64,000 nt of DNA from Anaerobacillus alkalidiazotrophicus (GTDB taxonomy: Bacteria > Bacillota > Bacilli > Bacillales_H > Anaerobacillaceae): assembly GCF_001866055.1 (NCBI RefSeq), contig NZ_MLQS01000001.1:1294501-1358500 (forward strand), read 5' to 3'. The position numbers and the translations under genes are program-made. Positions within the stretch are counted from its first letter, which is position 1. Every line of letters begins with the position of its first letter. The notes under the pieces were generated by a model. The model saw only the letters and a program-made list of their open reading frames with translations. It made no database searches and had not been told where the DNA came from. This document shows positions 49,042-58,374 of this stretch, piece by piece.

Positions 49042-49980
49042 GTGGAAAAAATGTTGGAAGTAAATTTGAAAACGAATACAAAAACTGAGACGACATCTAA
49101 AAGTAGAGTTAAGTTGAAAAAAATAGTAAGCTATGCTGCTTTTGTTGGACCGGCTCTTTTATTCTTTATTGTTATTCAAATTATTCCATTTATTATGGGA
49201 GTTTACTATTCTTTTACATCTTGGAACGGAGTTAGTTCAGTCGTTGAATGGGTAGGTTTTGACAATTATAAGCGAATTTTTACAAGTGATGAGAGGTTCT
49301 TTAACTCCTTCATGTTTACAACCAAATTTATGTTCACAGCAGTTGCAATTAGTAATTTGATTGGGTTTACTTTAGCGTTAATATTAAATGCTGCTTTGAA
49401 AACGAAAAATATATTACGTACAGTATTTTTTCTTCCAAACGTCATTGGTGGACTACTACTAGGTTTTATTTGGCAGTTCATTTTTGTTAGAGGATTTGCG
49501 GCAGTAGGTGATTTAACGAACATTGCATTCTTTCAACAAGCTTGGTTAGGTGATGCTGATACAGCTTTTTGGGGTCTAGTCATTGTATTTGCGTGGCAAA
49601 TCAGTGGGTATATGATGATTATCTATATTGCAGCACTACAAGGTGTTGATTACTCATTAATAGAAGCAGCTAAAATTGACGGAGCAAATGCTTTTACTAC
49701 TCTTACAAAAGTGATTATTCCGTTAATTCTACCGGCGTTTACAATCTGTTTTTTCTTAACGATTTCAATGGCGTTTAAAATCTTTGACCTTAACTTGTCA
49801 CTTACGGGTGGAGGACCATTTAACTCGACACAATCGGTTGCAATTAATATTTATCAAGAAGCATTTACAAACAATAATTACGGATTAGGGACAGCTAAAT
49901 CAATTTTATTCTTCCTAATCGTAGCAATTGTTACAACGATACAAGTTATGTATACGAAGAAAAAGGAGGTTGAAGCATAA
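49042..49980 (+). CDS. Sugar ABC transporter permease (MalF/UgpA type)
   Basis: 312 residues, GTG 49042 with AGGTGGTG upstream. A polar N-terminus with repeated Lys and Thr is followed by six membrane spans. The EAA loop IEAAKIDGANAFTTLTKVIIP is standard. FDLNLSLTGGGPFNSTQSVAINIY is typical of the UgpA/LacF class. First gene of a permease-permease-receptor operon, the reverse order of the galactoside operon. No ATPase is encoded. Confidence 0.92.
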   Translation: MEKMLEVNLKTNTKTETTSKSRVKLKKIVSYAAFVGPALLFFIVIQIIPFIMGVYYSFTSWNGVSSVVEWVGFDNYKRIFTSDERFFNSFMFTTKFMFTAVAISNLIGFTLALILNAALKTKNILRTVFFLPNVIGGLLLGFIWQFIFVRGFAAVGDLTNIAFFQQAWLGDADTAFWGLVIVFAWQISGYMMIIYIAALQGVDYSLIEAAKIDGANAFTTLTKVIIPLILPAFTICFFLTISMAFKIFDLNLSLTGGGPFNSTQSVAINIYQEAFTNNNYGLGTAKSILFFLIVAIVTTIQVMYTKKKEVEA

Positions 49981-50807
49981 TGAATCCCAAATATACAAAA
50001 AAGACTTTTACATTGGAAATTTTTGCGATTTTATTAGCGTTGATATTCATGGTTCCTTTTTATTTCGTTATCGTAAACTCAGTAAAAAGCTTCTCAGAAA
50101 TTCTAGTAGATGCTGCAGCGTTACCAAGTAAAATTTTATTTTCAAACTATGCGAAAGTGTGGGACATTCTAAATTTTCCAACAGCGTTTATAAATTCTTT
50201 CGTTATCACTGTTTTTAGTATTATTGGAATTGTCGTTATTTCGTCAATGGCAGCATGGAAAATGGTAAGAACACCAGGAATTTTGAGTAAAGTTCTTTTT
50301 ATCTGGTTTGTTTCAGCAATGGTTATACCATTCCAAACGGTTATGATCCCGTTAATTAAACTAGGCGGAATGTTAGGGATTATGAACAGCATCCCTGGAA
50401 TCATCATGATGTATTTTGGCTTTGGTGTACCGCTTTCACTCTTTCTCTACCATGGCTTTATTAAAACGGTACCAGTTGAAATAGAAGAAGCTGCTACTAT
50501 CGATGGGTGTACACAATTTGGAGTGTTTTGGAGAATAGTTTTCCCACTATTAAAACCGATTACGATAACAGTCATTATTTTAAATACATTATGGATTTGG
50601 AATGATTACTTATTACCGCTTCTTGTCTTACAAGATGCATCTTTACGAACCATACCACTGGCCACTAGCTCGTTTTTTGCTCAATACACAAAACAGTGGG
50701 ATATGGGACTAGCTGCATTAGTATTAGGGATTACACCAATCATCATTTTCTTCTTATTTTTACAAAAGCAAATTATTAAAGGGATTGCTTCTGGATCGAT
50801 TAAGTAG
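49980..50807 (+). CDS. Sugar ABC transporter permease (MalG/UgpE type)
   Basis: 275 residues, starting at ATG 49980 with a one-base overlap (TAATG) to the preceding stop and AAGGAGG upstream. Six predicted membrane spans. The EAA loop is IEEAATIDGCTQFGVFWRIVFP. It ends QIIKGIASGSIK, as in other MalG-type permeases. Partner of the permease just before and of the receptor that follows. Confidence 0.92.
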   Translation: MNPKYTKKTFTLEIFAILLALIFMVPFYFVIVNSVKSFSEILVDAAALPSKILFSNYAKVWDILNFPTAFINSFVITVFSIIGIVVISSMAAWKMVRTPGILSKVLFIWFVSAMVIPFQTVMIPLIKLGGMLGIMNSIPGIIMMYFGFGVPLSLFLYHGFIKTVPVEIEEAATIDGCTQFGVFWRIVFPLLKPITITVIILNTLWIWNDYLLPLLVLQDASLRTIPLATSSFFAQYTKQWDMGLAALVLGITPIIIFFLFLQKQIIKGIASGSIK

Positions 50808-50900
50808 AGTATTTATGTACTAAATCTGTTATTAAATTTTGCAGCTTTGTTGCAAAACTATATAAAAAATATCAAAAAGTTTGAGGAGGTCAATGGTCTT

Positions 50901-52181
50901 ATGAAACGTTTACTAGGTTTATGTTTATCAATGATTTTATCGGTAGGTATTCTTGCTGCTTGTGGTAGTAAATCAGAAGAAAGTTCTGGAGGGGAAGTTA
51001 AATCTGATGATAGTGATAAGGTAGTAACTCTTAATTTATTCAATCCTAAAGTTGAAATTGCTGATGAGTTACAAGAATTACTTAAGGAATTTGAAGCAGA
51101 ACATCCCAATATTAAATTTTCACTTGAAACCATTGGTGGTGGTGCAGATAGTGATGCTGCATTAAAAGCAAAATTTGCTTCTGGCCAAGCACCTGATATT
51201 TTTAACAACGGTGGTTTCAAGCAGTTAGAGCTTTGGAAAGAACATTTAGCAGATTTATCAGATGAACCATGGGTAGAACATCTACTACCGATTGGAGCAG
51301 CACCAATGACTGATGAAGATGGGAAACTGTATGGTATGCCTTTTAACCTTGAAGGATATGGCTTTATTTATAATAAAGATTTATTTGAACAAGCGGGAGT
51401 TACAGAAGCACCAAAGACAATATCTGAATTAATCGATGCAGCTGAAAAATTAGAACAAAATGGTATTACTCCATTTGCAGCAGGTTATGGTGAATGGTGG
51501 GTTGTAGGACAGCACTTAATTAATGTTCCTTTTGCTCAACAAGATGATCCAAATGCTTTTATCGAGAACCTAACAAATGGTACAGAAACTTTTAAAGGTA
51601 ATTCTCATTTTGAAAACTTCAAACAAATTATAGATGCAGAAATTAAATTTGGAAATACAAATCCATTAACAACAGATTACAATACACAAGTTACATTATT
51701 TGCTACAGGTCAAGCTGCAATGCTTCAGCAAGGAAACTGGACTGAAAACATGATTTATGAAATAAATCCTGATATGAATATGGCATTTCTACCGATCCCA
51801 TTAAATGATGAAGAAGGTGCCGATCGCTTACCTGTAGGGGTTCCAAATAGCTGGGTTATTAACAAGAACTCTGAACATATTGAAGAGGCAAAGTTATTTT
51901 TAAATTGGATGGTTTCTTCAGAAGTAGGACAACGCTATATTACAGAAGAGTTTGCATTCATTCCTGCTTTCGATAATATTGAACCTACTGGATTAGGGGC
52001 ATTAGGAGAGTCTATTTTAGAGTATTCTTTAGCAGATAAAACGATACCATGGACATGGTTTATGTGGCTTGATGGAGCTAACCAGGATTTCGGAGCAGCA
52101 ATTCAAGAGTATGCAGCAGAACAAATTGATTATGAGACAATGTTAGAGCGTCTACAAACTGCTTGGGATAGTAGAAAGTAA
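50901..52181 (+). CDS. Sugar-binding lipoprotein of the third ABC importer
   Basis: 426 residues. ATG 50901 is chosen: GAGGAGGT lies ten bases upstream and a lipoprotein signal peptide begins there (KRLLGLCLSMILSVGILAAC); the in-frame start at 50847 has no such support. SBP_bac_1 fold: VTLNLFNPKVEIADELQELL, APDIFNNGGFKQLELW, GFIYNKDLFEQAG, QAAMLQQGNWTENMIYEINPDM. The ligand is unknown. Context with glucokinase, dehydrogenases and ThuA suggests a glucose-containing oligosaccharide or glycoside. The gene is last in the operon, which is unusual for the most highly needed subunit. Confidence 0.9.
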   Translation: MKRLLGLCLSMILSVGILAACGSKSEESSGGEVKSDDSDKVVTLNLFNPKVEIADELQELLKEFEAEHPNIKFSLETIGGGADSDAALKAKFASGQAPDIFNNGGFKQLELWKEHLADLSDEPWVEHLLPIGAAPMTDEDGKLYGMPFNLEGYGFIYNKDLFEQAGVTEAPKTISELIDAAEKLEQNGITPFAAGYGEWWVVGQHLINVPFAQQDDPNAFIENLTNGTETFKGNSHFENFKQIIDAEIKFGNTNPLTTDYNTQVTLFATGQAAMLQQGNWTENMIYEINPDMNMAFLPIPLNDEEGADRLPVGVPNSWVINKNSEHIEEAKLFLNWMVSSEVGQRYITEEFAFIPAFDNIEPTGLGALGESILEYSLADKTIPWTWFMWLDGANQDFGAAIQEYAAEQIDYETMLERLQTAWDSRK

Positions 52182-52203
52182 TTGTTTATACCCCCTTTAT
52201 ATA

Positions 52204-52236
52204 AAGAAGCACATCAATTTTGATGTGCTTCTTTTC
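52204..52236 (+). terminator. Terminator after the third sugar importer operon
   Basis: AAGAAGCACATCAA pairs with TTGATGTGCTTCTT, followed by TT. Confidence 0.9.
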
Positions 52237-52383
52237 ATCCTTTATTAAAAAAGTAATGGTCTAACTATAGGGATTAAAGCTTTTTTTAAGAAAATGAAAA
52301 CATTGATGATCATTATTTGATTCGTTATAAACTGAGAGGCGATAAGGGAAATGGTTATGATAAAGGATAACTTATACCAAATT

Positions 52384-52467
52384 ACGAAAAAAAATTTCGT
52401 GAATTAGTATATTTTTTTAAAAAATATTCACTTTGCTGTAGATAAAAGAAAAAATTTTTCGTATAAT
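52384..52467 (+). promoter_or_regulatory. Promoter of the aldolase-dehydratase operon with RpiR-type palindromes
   Basis: GAAAAAATTTTTC (52448-52460) is a perfect 13-base palindrome directly before the -10 box TATAAT (52462-52467). A second palindrome, ACGAAA...TTTCGT, is at 52384-52400. Very similar motifs stand in the divergent rpiR region (59283-59330). Likely operators of the RpiR regulator. The rest of 52237-52510 is A+T-rich without ORFs. Confidence 0.6.
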
Positions 52468-52510
52468 ATAAATAACAAAAAACATTTTTTCTTGAAAGGG
52501 GAATGGATAA

Positions 52511-53392
52511 ATGATACACGGTGTAATTCCTGCAGTTCTAACACCTTTTACAGCTAGTGGGGAACTAAATGAAAAGGCTTTACGTAATTATGTTGATTTT
52601 TTAATAGAAAAAGGAGTACATGGTTTATTTCCATTAGGTACAAATGGCTCTGGTCCATTAATGTCCTTAGAAGATCGAAAAAAGGCTATTTCAATCATTG
52701 TTGAAGTAACAAATAAGCGTGTCCCAGTGATTGTTCATGCGGGTGGAATTTCTACAGAGGAAACAATTGAGTTAACAGAGTATGCAGCTAATGTGGGCGC
52801 GGATGCAGCTGCAGTAGTAGCCCCTTGGTATTTTCCACATGATGATATTTCGTTAGAATTGCATTTTACAGCAGTTGCAACAGCAGTACCAAGTTTTCCT
52901 ATCTATTTATATAACATACCAGGTAACGCAAAAAATGATTTGAAACCAAAATTAGTGAAAAAATTAGCTGACAAACTATCAAATATCAAAGGGATTAAAG
53001 ATAGTTCAAAAGATTTAGCGAGATTACAAGATTACATCGCAGTATTAGGAGAGGGCTATGATGTTGTTGTTGGAACAGACGCACTAGTTTATCCGGCATT
53101 AGCTATGGGAGCTACTGGGGTTGTATCTGCAGTAGGAAATTGCTTCCCAGAGGTAATGGTAGAGTTATATGATGCATATGTTGCTGGAGATTTAGAGAAA
53201 GCAAAAGAATTACAATATCGAGCTAATAAAGTTCGTGATGTACTTAAGCTTGGTTCATATATAACGCCTTATTATGAAGCGCTAAAGCTACAAGGAATTG
53301 ATGCAGGTGAAGTAAAATTACCACTTCGACCATTAACTGATACAGAGAAAGAAACATTAAGAAAAGGATTAGTAAATCTTAACTTATTATAA
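52511..53392 (+). CDS. DapA-family aldolase (2-keto-3-deoxy sugar acid aldolase type)
   Basis: 293 residues, ATG 52511 with GAAAGGGG upstream. Class I TIM-barrel lyase of the DHDPS/NAL family: GVIPAVLTPFTASGELNEKA, GTNGSGPLMSLEDRK, the conserved Tyr in PIYLYNIPGNA, and Schiff-base Lys in IKGIKDSSKDLARLQ. Family members include dihydrodipicolinate synthase, N-acetylneuraminate lyase and 2-keto-3-deoxy-gluconate aldolase. Being 18 bases before a sugar-acid-type dehydratase gene, it most likely cleaves a 2-keto-3-deoxy aldonate to pyruvate and an aldehyde. Confidence 0.88.
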   Translation: MIHGVIPAVLTPFTASGELNEKALRNYVDFLIEKGVHGLFPLGTNGSGPLMSLEDRKKAISIIVEVTNKRVPVIVHAGGISTEETIELTEYAANVGADAAAVVAPWYFPHDDISLELHFTAVATAVPSFPIYLYNIPGNAKNDLKPKLVKKLADKLSNIKGIKDSSKDLARLQDYIAVLGEGYDVVVGTDALVYPALAMGATGVVSAVGNCFPEVMVELYDAYVAGDLEKAKELQYRANKVRDVLKLGSYITPYYEALKLQGIDAGEVKLPLRPLTDTEKETLRKGLVNLNLL

Positions 53393-53409
53393 AAGGAGAC
53401 GATCAAATC

Positions 53410-55074
53410 ATGGGTGATAAAATAAACGAAATTGCTCCATTTACACGAGCAATATTAAAAGCGCATTTATGTTCATGTGGTGTAGATTATAAAAGTATGG
53501 ATAAACCAGTAATTGCAATAGCAAATTCATGGAATGAAATTGTTCCTGGACACGTACATTTACGTGAACTTTCTGAACGTGTAAAAAAAGGGATTCGTGA
53601 AGCTGGTGGTTTACCTCTTGAGTTTAATACCATTTCTGTGTGTGATGGAATTGCCCAAGGTCACGAGGGAATGAGATATTCTCTACCTAGTCGTGAAACG
53701 ATTGCTGATAGTGTGGAAATTATGGTGAAAGGCCATGGTATGTTTGATGGAATGGTTGTTTTAAGTTCTTGTGACAAAATTGTTCCAGGAATGATGATGG
53801 CAGCTGGCCGTTTGAATTTACCTAGTTTAGTCGTATTAGGTGGAGTTATGCCAAATCACATTAAACCATATGAATCAAAAGCAGCTAGAAAAGACTTTTT
53901 AGCAGGAAAACTTGATGAAGAAGGTTTAGTGAAAATTACTAACCAGTATTATCCTAGTGCAGGAGCATGTCCGTTTCTTGGAACTGCTAATACGATGCAA
54001 GGTCTTTCAGAGGCTCTTGGTATGGCACTTCCGAAAACATCTTGGATGCAAGCTCTTTCTGATGAACAATTAGATGCTGCCGAAGAAGCAGGACGTCAAG
54101 TTGTTGAATTAGTGAAAAAGGGTATCACACCGAAAGACATTATGACACAGGAAGCGTTTGAAAATGCTATTTCAGTTTTACTAGCTATGGGTGGCTCATT
54201 AAATGCATGTTTACATTTACCAGCAATGGCTCATGAAGTTGGTCTTGAGCTTCCATTTGATCTTTTCGATAAGATTAGCAGAAAAGTTCCGTTCCTCGCT
54301 GGGGTTACACCTAATAATAATGAATATACAACAAATGATTTGCAGCGTGCAGGTGGAATGCCAGCATTAATGCAAGAATTACGTTCATTACTTTATTTAG
54401 ATGCAATAACTGTAAACGGAAAAACTGTTGGAGAGAATATTGAAGGTCATGATGTTCTTGATCGTGAAATCATTTATCCACTTCAAAAACCAATAACACA
54501 AGAAGGTGGTATTGCCGTCCTTAAAGGAAACTTAGCGAAAGACGGTGCCCTCATTAAACAATCAGCAGTTTCAAAAGAACTATTAACGTTTTCAGGTCCT
54601 GCAAAAGTATTTAACTCTGAAGAAGATTTCGTTGCCGCTTATGAAGTTGATAACATCCAAGAAGGTGATACAGTAGTTATCCGTTACGAAGGTCCAAAAG
54701 GTGGTCCAGGAATGAGGGAATTACACCGTTGTACAGAGGTGCTAGGTAAGTTTGATAGAGTAGCATTAATTACTGACGGACGTTTTTCTGGTGCAAGTGC
54801 AGGACTTTCTATCGGGTATGCTAGTCCAGAGGCAGCTGAAGGTGGTACGATGGCACTAGTACAAGATGGGGATATGATCGACATCGATATCCCGAATCGT
54901 TCGATTACGTTACAGGTTTCTGAGCAAGAGTTAGCTCGTCGTGCAGAACACCTAGAAATTCTTAAGCGGGAAGCAAGTAAGTTTTTACGTATGTATGCTA
55001 ATAATGCTTCGTCCGCGGCTACTGGTGGAATTCGTGTTGTTAAAGAAAAAGAAAACGAACCAATTTTAAAATAA
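53410..55074 (+). CDS. IlvD/Edd-family dehydratase (probable sugar-acid dehydratase)
   Basis: 554 residues, ATG 53410 with AAAGGAG upstream. Iron-sulfur dehydratase family: Cys residues in SSCDKIVPGMMMA and AGACPFLGTANTMQG, the Mg and substrate region HLREL and VCDGIAQGHEGMRYSLPSRE, and C-terminal TDGRFSGASAGLSIGYASPEA. The family includes dihydroxy-acid dehydratase (IlvD) and sugar-acid dehydratases for gluconate or xylonate. The neighbours (DapA-type aldolase, gluconokinase, TRAP importer) favour an aldonic acid substrate over branched-chain amino acid synthesis. A terminator follows. Confidence 0.88.
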   Translation: MGDKINEIAPFTRAILKAHLCSCGVDYKSMDKPVIAIANSWNEIVPGHVHLRELSERVKKGIREAGGLPLEFNTISVCDGIAQGHEGMRYSLPSRETIADSVEIMVKGHGMFDGMVVLSSCDKIVPGMMMAAGRLNLPSLVVLGGVMPNHIKPYESKAARKDFLAGKLDEEGLVKITNQYYPSAGACPFLGTANTMQGLSEALGMALPKTSWMQALSDEQLDAAEEAGRQVVELVKKGITPKDIMTQEAFENAISVLLAMGGSLNACLHLPAMAHEVGLELPFDLFDKISRKVPFLAGVTPNNNEYTTNDLQRAGGMPALMQELRSLLYLDAITVNGKTVGENIEGHDVLDREIIYPLQKPITQEGGIAVLKGNLAKDGALIKQSAVSKELLTFSGPAKVFNSEEDFVAAYEVDNIQEGDTVVIRYEGPKGGPGMRELHRCTEVLGKFDRVALITDGRFSGASAGLSIGYASPEAAEGGTMALVQDGDMIDIDIPNRSITLQVSEQELARRAEHLEILKREASKFLRMYANNASSAATGGIRVVKEKENEPILK

Positions 55075-55077
55075 ACG

Positions 55078-55128
55078 AAAGGTGACTCAAACCCTCTTCA
55101 TATCGTGGTGGCTGAGTCACCTTTTTTC
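55078..55128 (+). terminator. Terminator after the dehydratase gene
   Basis: AAAGGTGACTCA pairs with TGAGTCACCTTT around a 23-base loop, followed by TTT. Confidence 0.8.
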
Positions 55129-55200
55129 TATTACAAAAATAAAAGCGTTTATGTTTGTTTTGGTATTAGTCTAAAATCTATTGTTATAAAATTAAACCAA

Positions 55201-55243
55201 TAGGAAAGTTTGATAGAGTAGCTTTAATTACGACGGTCATTTT
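55201..55243 (+). pseudogene. Short duplicate relic of a dehydratase gene
   Basis: TAGGAAAGTTTGATAGAGTA and the following bases to about 55237 repeat 54743-54780 of the dehydratase gene with two substitutions and one missing base. That part encodes GKFDRVALITDG. The rest has lost similarity. It is a scar of a duplication or of a second dehydratase gene. Confidence 0.65.
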
Positions 55244-55375
55244 GCGGGGTATAATACAAAAATCTCCTATTGTAGAAGAAGTGGACCTTGTTTTGTTCCC
55301 TAAACAAATAAGTCTTTTACAAAGGAGTTTTTACTTTGAATAAAAAGTCTAGAGCGAGAGTGGCTTATTTGCTTA

Positions 55376-55406
55376 CCTGTTACTACTGTGTATTAGTAGT
55401 AACAGG
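55376..55406. other. Perfect 12-bp hairpin in an intergenic stretch
   Basis: CCTGTTACTACT pairs perfectly with AGTAGTAACAGG around GTGTATT. It has no U-tract, so it is not an ordinary terminator. It may be an operator, a mobile-element end or an RNA structure. The surrounding bases 55244-55639 hold no ORF. A cre-like AGAAAACGTTTCCT is at 55443-55456. Confidence 0.5.
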
Positions 55407-55639
55407 ATGATCTTTCGCTAAGTCTTTTGGCGCAGCTATAGAAAACGTTTCCTAGGAAAAATCCCCCTATCGTACAACTCACCACTACTCCCTTTTGCCT
55501 GTTAAGTAATTTTAATGAAAGTACTATTTTCCCCTTTTTAGCAAAGTCTCTTCCCAAACGTGAGAAATTGTCTAATAATAAGTGAGGTTGTCAAACAAAG
55601 TAGATTTTTGGGGACTTTGTTACATAGGGAGGATATTCA

Positions 55640-56728
55640 ATGTTAAAAGAAAACATAGAAATTACTAGAACACGGAAAGAGAGAATAGTAGAGGAAAGGT
55701 TCAAAGCTAATAAAAGAAAAAAAGTCAAACTTGCAGGATACGTTTTAGCTGGAACTGTCGCTACAAATGCTTTCATGAATGTTAATTATGTTGGATCGGC
55801 AAAGGTAGAAGCGTGTTCTCAAGTCTATACAGTCCAACAAGGCGATACACTATATTCTTTAGCAAAGATGTTCAACGTTACAGTAGATCAGATTAAGAGT
55901 GCAAATGATCTTGTAACATCTCACATTAAAGTTGGGCAAAAACTAGAACTGCCTGCCATCTATTACACGGTTTTACCTGGTGATACCCTTTTCTCTATAG
56001 CAAAAAAACATCAAGTTACCGTTAGAGATTTAAAAATGGTGAACAATTTGACTTCTGATCATATACAAGTCAATCAAACACTAATCATGCCCGAAACGTC
56101 TAGTTCTAAAATTGTCAACGAAGTCTCACCTCCTAGCGGGCAAAACGAACAAGAACTAGCTTCAACTTATACTGTCGTTCAAGGCGATACGCTATTTAGA
56201 ATTGCACGCATACATAATACAAGTGTTCAAGAACTTAAGAGTTTAAATAATTTACCATCTGACTTGATTCGAGTTGGACAAAAATTAAATGTTACTGCAA
56301 AAGCCGAGCAGAAATATGATAATGCAGTTATAAATAATATAAGACATAAAGACGATACACAAACTGAACAAGTCAGAAGTTCTATATACACTGCTGTCCC
56401 GGGAGATACGTTATGGGGTATTTCGAGGCGGTTTAACCTTCCAGTTTATGAACTTAAGCACATGAATGGATTACAAGACGATATTATTTTGATTGGACAA
56501 AAATTAATCATTAGTCACAGTGATATTCTATCAACAAGAGCTGAAGTGATTGGTACAGTTGACAGTACACATGTAGCTTTTTTTGCTAACCATGTGGAAC
56601 GCGTTCTCAAAATTCCTTATGGCCAAGCGAAACATTACGAAGCATTGGTAGGTCAAAAGGTTACGATCTTCTTCTTAGATGGACCATCTCCTACTCTAAT
56701 TAACTATACTCCATTTTTTGGAGAATGA
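55640..56728 (+). CDS. Secreted protein with four LysM domains
   Basis: 362 residues, ATG 55640 with GGGAGG upstream. A charged N-terminus of about 30 residues and a hydrophobic segment (KLAGYVLAGTVATNAFMN) lead to export. Four LysM peptidoglycan-binding repeats follow, each with YTVxxGDTLxxIAxxxN: about residues 60-103, 110-153, 176-219 and 252-296. The C-terminal 60 residues (VIGTVDSTHVAFFANHVERV onward) have no family I recognise. There is no catalytic domain such as NlpC/P60, so it is a wall-bound or spore-surface protein rather than a hydrolase as far as can be seen. Monocistronic. Confidence 0.88.
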   Translation: MLKENIEITRTRKERIVEERFKANKRKKVKLAGYVLAGTVATNAFMNVNYVGSAKVEACSQVYTVQQGDTLYSLAKMFNVTVDQIKSANDLVTSHIKVGQKLELPAIYYTVLPGDTLFSIAKKHQVTVRDLKMVNNLTSDHIQVNQTLIMPETSSSKIVNEVSPPSGQNEQELASTYTVVQGDTLFRIARIHNTSVQELKSLNNLPSDLIRVGQKLNVTAKAEQKYDNAVINNIRHKDDTQTEQVRSSIYTAVPGDTLWGISRRFNLPVYELKHMNGLQDDIILIGQKLIISHSDILSTRAEVIGTVDSTHVAFFANHVERVLKIPYGQAKHYEALVGQKVTIFFLDGPSPTLINYTPFFGE

Positions 56729-56793
56729 CCTTCTGGGTGTTGCACAACTTGTAAAGGGTCATGAATAATGTTCGAAAACAAATCTAAATAAAA

Positions 56794-56830
56794 AGAAGCA
56801 AATAAACAAACATGTGTTTACTTGCTTCTA
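56794..56830. terminator. Bidirectional terminator between LysM and gluconokinase genes
   Basis: AGAAGCAAATAAACA pairs with TGTTTACTTGCTTCT with one mismatch around AACATG. A-rich sequence before it and T/A after it suit both directions. Confidence 0.75.
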
Positions 56831-56834
56831 TACA

Positions 56835-58361
56835 TTACTTCACGTTACGCTGGTAATTAGCTATCGTTGAAAAATGAGGCTTTAAAACTTCATATAGTTG
56901 ATTATAAGTTTTATATAATTCTTTGTAATGATTAGAAGCTAGATTATTAGGTTCGTATGTTTGCTTCATTGGTATTGAATCCTTAATAGCTTCTAAAGAC
57001 GAAGCTTCACCCACAGCAAGAAGAGCGAACCATGCTGCCCCCCAAGCTGAGCTTTGGTGGCTTTTGGGTACATGAACTGGTTGCCCAAAAATATCAGCCA
57101 CAATTTGTAACCAAAGTGGGGAACGTGCAAATCCGCCACTAGCAAATATATTAATAGATTCACCAGCTAGCCTTTCTAGTGCTTCAGCGACACTGTACAA
57201 GCTAAAAACGACACCTTCTAAACCTGCACGTATCATATGTTCTTTTTTATGTGCCATCGTTAGACCAATAAAGCTCCCTCGTGCATTCGCATCCCAATAT
57301 GGAGCTCTTTCGCCATTTAAAAACGGTAAAAATAAAAGTCCGTCAGATCCAGGAGTAACCGTAGATGCTAATTTGGTAAGGAGTTCATAAGCATTTTCCC
57401 CTTTGGTTAATGCTAGTTCAACTTCTTTTTCACCTAAAACATCTCGTAGCCACTGAAAGACGATCCCACCGTTGTTTGTTGGTCCGCCCATAATCCAACG
57501 GTCTTCGGTTACAGCGTAACAGAAAACTTCTTGTCGGTTATCGGTCTGTGGTTTCGAAGCCATTTGCCGTATGGCACCACTTGTTCCAACAGTTATCGCA
57601 ACATCCCCAGGGGCAATCGCACCAATTCCTAAGTTTGCTAATGGCCCGTCACTGCCAGCAAGCACAAAAGGTGTATCGGTTTCTAGGCCTAACAAATTTG
57701 CAATCTCGCTAGTTAACCCTTGGCAAATAGCAGTTGGGCCTACAGGCTTTGATAATTGGTTACGAGTAACCCCTGCAACTTCTAGTACATCATCATCCCA
57801 GTCGAATGTATGGATATTAAAAAGTCCGGTTGCTGAAGCAACGGAGTAATCGACAACCGCTTCTCCAAACCATCTTAACAAAAGGAACTCTTTAATTGAA
57901 ACAAACATTGCAGCTTCTTTATAAGGTTGGTAATCATTTTCTTTCATCCAAACAAGCTTACAAAAAGGTGACATTGGATGAATAGGTGTACCAGTTTTTA
58001 AATAAATCTCAGTTTGCAGCCGAAGTTTATTAGCTTGTTCTACACTTCTACCGTCTGCCCAAATAATAGATGGAGAAAGAGGATTATATTTATCGTCTAC
58101 ACAAATGAGTGAGTGCATAGCTGTTGATATACCAACAGCTATGACTTGTTTTTTCATTACTTCAGCTTTTTTTGTAACTGAACGAATCGCAGTGATTGCA
58201 GCTTTTTCGATAATAATGGGATCTTGTTCACTCCACGATGGGTTAGGGTGGGAAACTGAATATCCCCATTCACTCTCAGCGATTACTGAGCCATTTTTTT
58301 TAAACAAAACTGCTTTCGCACTTGTGGTTCCAATATCTAAACCAATGACGTATTTCTCCAT
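56835..58361 (-). CDS. gntK: Gluconokinase, FGGY family
   Basis: Phosphorylates gluconate to 6-phosphogluconate in the cytoplasm. 508 residues; the start is the ATG at 58361, with AAGGGGGTG six bases before it on the minus strand, while GTG 58370 overlaps that site. Phosphate-1 motif VIGLDIGTTSAKAVLF, substrate motif IIWADGRSVEQA, FGGY signature region GPLANLGIGAIAPGDVAITVGTSGAIRQM, and GGFARSPLWLQIVADIFG. The glycine-rich wording matches Bacillus gluconokinases (GntK) more than xylulokinase or glycerol kinase. It follows rpiR in one operon with only 13 bases between. Confidence 0.88.
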   Translation of the reverse strand: MEKYVIGLDIGTTSAKAVLFKKNGSVIAESEWGYSVSHPNPSWSEQDPIIIEKAAITAIRSVTKKAEVMKKQVIAVGISTAMHSLICVDDKYNPLSPSIIWADGRSVEQANKLRLQTEIYLKTGTPIHPMSPFCKLVWMKENDYQPYKEAAMFVSIKEFLLLRWFGEAVVDYSVASATGLFNIHTFDWDDDVLEVAGVTRNQLSKPVGPTAICQGLTSEIANLLGLETDTPFVLAGSDGPLANLGIGAIAPGDVAITVGTSGAIRQMASKPQTDNRQEVFCYAVTEDRWIMGGPTNNGGIVFQWLRDVLGEKEVELALTKGENAYELLTKLASTVTPGSDGLLFLPFLNGERAPYWDANARGSFIGLTMAHKKEHMIRAGLEGVVFSLYSVAEALERLAGESINIFASGGFARSPLWLQIVADIFGQPVHVPKSHQSSAWGAAWFALLAVGEASSLEAIKDSIPMKQTYEPNNLASNHYKELYKTYNQLYEVLKPHFSTIANYQRNVK

Positions 58362-58374
58362 TATATTCACCCCC

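Noticed and set aside
53410..55074. Branched-chain amino acid dihydroxy-acid dehydratase (ilvD) as the firm name
   Set aside because: No other ilv or leu genes are near. The aldolase, gluconokinase and TRAP context favours a sugar-acid substrate, so the gene symbol was withheld.
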